From: Streptomyces rishiriensis | Lineage (GTDB): Bacteria > Actinomycetota > Actinomycetes > Streptomycetales > Streptomycetaceae | NCBI RefSeq assembly: GCF_003112535.1 | Contig: NZ_BEWA01000024.1 | Span: 62,001-126,000 of the forward strand | Direction: 5' to 3' | Length of the DNA: 64,000 bases | Part shown: piece by piece, positions 63,072-64,000 of the stretch | Layout of the letters: every line of letters starts with the position of its first letter | How positions within the stretch are numbered: position 1 is the first letter of the stretch | Program-made: the position numbers and the translations under genes | The notes under the pieces: generated by a model | Seen by the model: the letters and a program-made list of their open reading frames with translations, nothing else | Databases searched by the model: none | What the model was told of the DNA's origin: nothing

Positions 63072-64000
63072 GTGGCTGACCGCATACAGAAGATCGTGAC
63101 GAAGCTGCCGGACCTGAAGAGTGTCACTGACGTGTGGAAGGTGGCTGACCGCAGTCTCGCGAGGGGGGATGCCGCGTTCCTCGCGGACCTCGGCATCGCG
63201 CTCGCAGGTGCTTACGGCTCCGACGCCGGGCGGATCTGGCAGTGCAGGAGCGTCTTCGACTACCTGCTCCGGCTGCTGGCCACCACGTCCGGTCCCGGGA
63301 ACGTCGCCCAGGCGTTGCGGCTGGTCTCATCTGCGGGGGCTGCTGACGGGAAGTTGGACCGTTATGCGGCCTCCCTGCTGGCCTCCAGCCAACCGGCAAA
63401 GGAACTGGCGGTGGCGTTCACCGGACACGCCACCGAGGAACTGCGTGCGTGCCTGGTCCATGAGCTGGTGCTCAGGGGTGCCGGCGTTATGGAGACCCCG
63501 GGGATCGCAGGGTGGGCGATGTCGCCGCACTGGAGGCACCATCCGCTGGGATGGCTGCCGTTGGCGCTGTCCGATGTGGAAGGACGGCCGGATCTGCCGA
63601 GCTACGGCGCCCGCGGCGGCAGTCATTCGATGCCGTACGGCCCGTCGCCAGGCAGCAAGGTGCGGGGCGATGCTGGGGCGCATGTGCCTTCGGCCGAGGA
63701 GACGACGACCGAAGCCGCTGCCAAGGGCATCGGCGCTGCTGTGGCGAACTGGGCCGAGGAGTCGAACGGTCGGATCGAGGCACGAGTCTTCGATCTGGCA
63801 GCTCCTCTGGAGGCCGAGTCGGTACTGAGTATGCTGCTGGGACTGGGGCTGGAGTGCCTGAAGGGTGCGGGGAAGAAGACCGCCTTCTCGGTCGCGGCCT
63901 GCCCGGCGGACCAGGCGTGGCGGGTCCTCTTCGCTGCCGCGTCCACGGGAGGTGCCTACAACTTTGGTACCCGTGGGGCCTACGGCCGTCTGGCCGCGTG
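63072..64000 (+). CDS. Hypothetical protein, C-terminus cut by window edge (at least 309 aa)
   Basis: Open from the GTG at 63072 to the end of the window without a stop. An earlier in-frame GTG at 63051 is possible; neither has a clear SD. Alpha-helical, with no signal peptide. Conserved-looking stretches: DRIQKIVTKLPDLKSVTDVW, RSVFDYLLRLLATTSGPGNV, ELRACLVHELVLRGAGVMET, SPHWRHHPLGWLPL, VANWAEESNGRIEARVFDL and STGGAYNFGTRGAYGRLAA. From memory this matches DUF6183, a Streptomyces family of unknown function; I could not check. It may be the first gene of an inserted segment. Confidence 0.75.
   Translation, partial: MADRIQKIVTKLPDLKSVTDVWKVADRSLARGDAAFLADLGIALAGAYGSDAGRIWQCRSVFDYLLRLLATTSGPGNVAQALRLVSSAGAADGKLDRYAASLLASSQPAKELAVAFTGHATEELRACLVHELVLRGAGVMETPGIAGWAMSPHWRHHPLGWLPLALSDVEGRPDLPSYGARGGSHSMPYGPSPGSKVRGDAGAHVPSAEETTTEAAAKGIGAAVANWAEESNGRIEARVFDLAAPLEAESVLSMLLGLGLECLKGAGKKTAFSVAACPADQAWRVLFAAASTGGAYNFGTRGAYGRLAA

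Overview
The window is a chromosomal segment of a high-GC actinomycete, almost certainly a Streptomyces. GC is very high with G or C in most third codon positions, GTG starts are frequent, Shine-Dalgarno sites are GGAGG-like, terminators are GC-rich hairpins without T-runs, and the order tatD-rpf-rsmA-ispE, galT-galE-galK, tamR-tam, ppc, pth-rplY-prs-glmU-tRNA-Gln and mfd matches, from memory, the central S. coelicolor region around SCO3157 down to SCO3109. No homology search was run; family names rest on motifs, gene order and recall.

Layout. 1-5.4 kb (minus strand): two tandem penicillin-binding proteins and a protein O-mannosyltransferase. 5.5-11.8 kb (plus): rsmI, a small zinc-ribbon protein behind an unexplained 344-base leader, tatD, a resuscitation-promoting factor, rsmA and ispE. 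11.9-19.8 kb: an ankyrin/HEAT-like protein, an ABC-F ATPase and two paralogous membrane-anchored beta-propeller proteins. 19.9-23.7 kb: a LuxR-type regulator whose receiver has lost its phosphorylation residues, a membrane protein, a WhiJ-type XRE/DUF397/HATPase set, a small secreted protein and a small membrane protein. 23.7-28.8 kb: a sodium/solute symporter divergent from the Leloir operon galTEK. 29-32.4 kb: GNAT, a second LuxR regulator, tamR/tam with paired operators, VOC and CsbD proteins. 32.4-42.2 kb: TetR plus acyl desaturase, ppc, a membrane protein, pth, rplY, prs, glmU and tRNA-Gln(UUG). 42.2-44.7 kb: an HTH/LAGLIDADG-like protein beside the tRNA and an orphan histidine kinase.

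44.7-50 kb is the most unusual block. Four genes carry domains of the polymorphic-toxin world: a SUKH-3 protein, a YwqJ-like deaminase (CAE and PCRAC motifs), a WHH (HNH/EndoVII) nuclease-like domain fused to a SUKH domain, and a 922-residue protein with an Imm35-like N-terminus, a long Pro/Gly linker, an XOO_2897-like deaminase domain and a SUKH-4-like C-terminus. None has an obvious export signal, and toxin-like and immunity-like folds share polypeptides, which suggests an intracellular system rather than secreted effectors.

50.3-61.7 kb: a DivIVA-like coiled-coil protein, an ActP-like symporter with its DUF485 partner, a MacB/FtsX-type ABC exporter, mfd and a small MT0933-type protein. 61.8-64 kb: an HNH-family lipoprotein gene cut off just after its conserved CDTR sequence, an intact paralogue right behind it, and an unrelated open frame running off the window. 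This looks like the edge of an insertion or recombination event.
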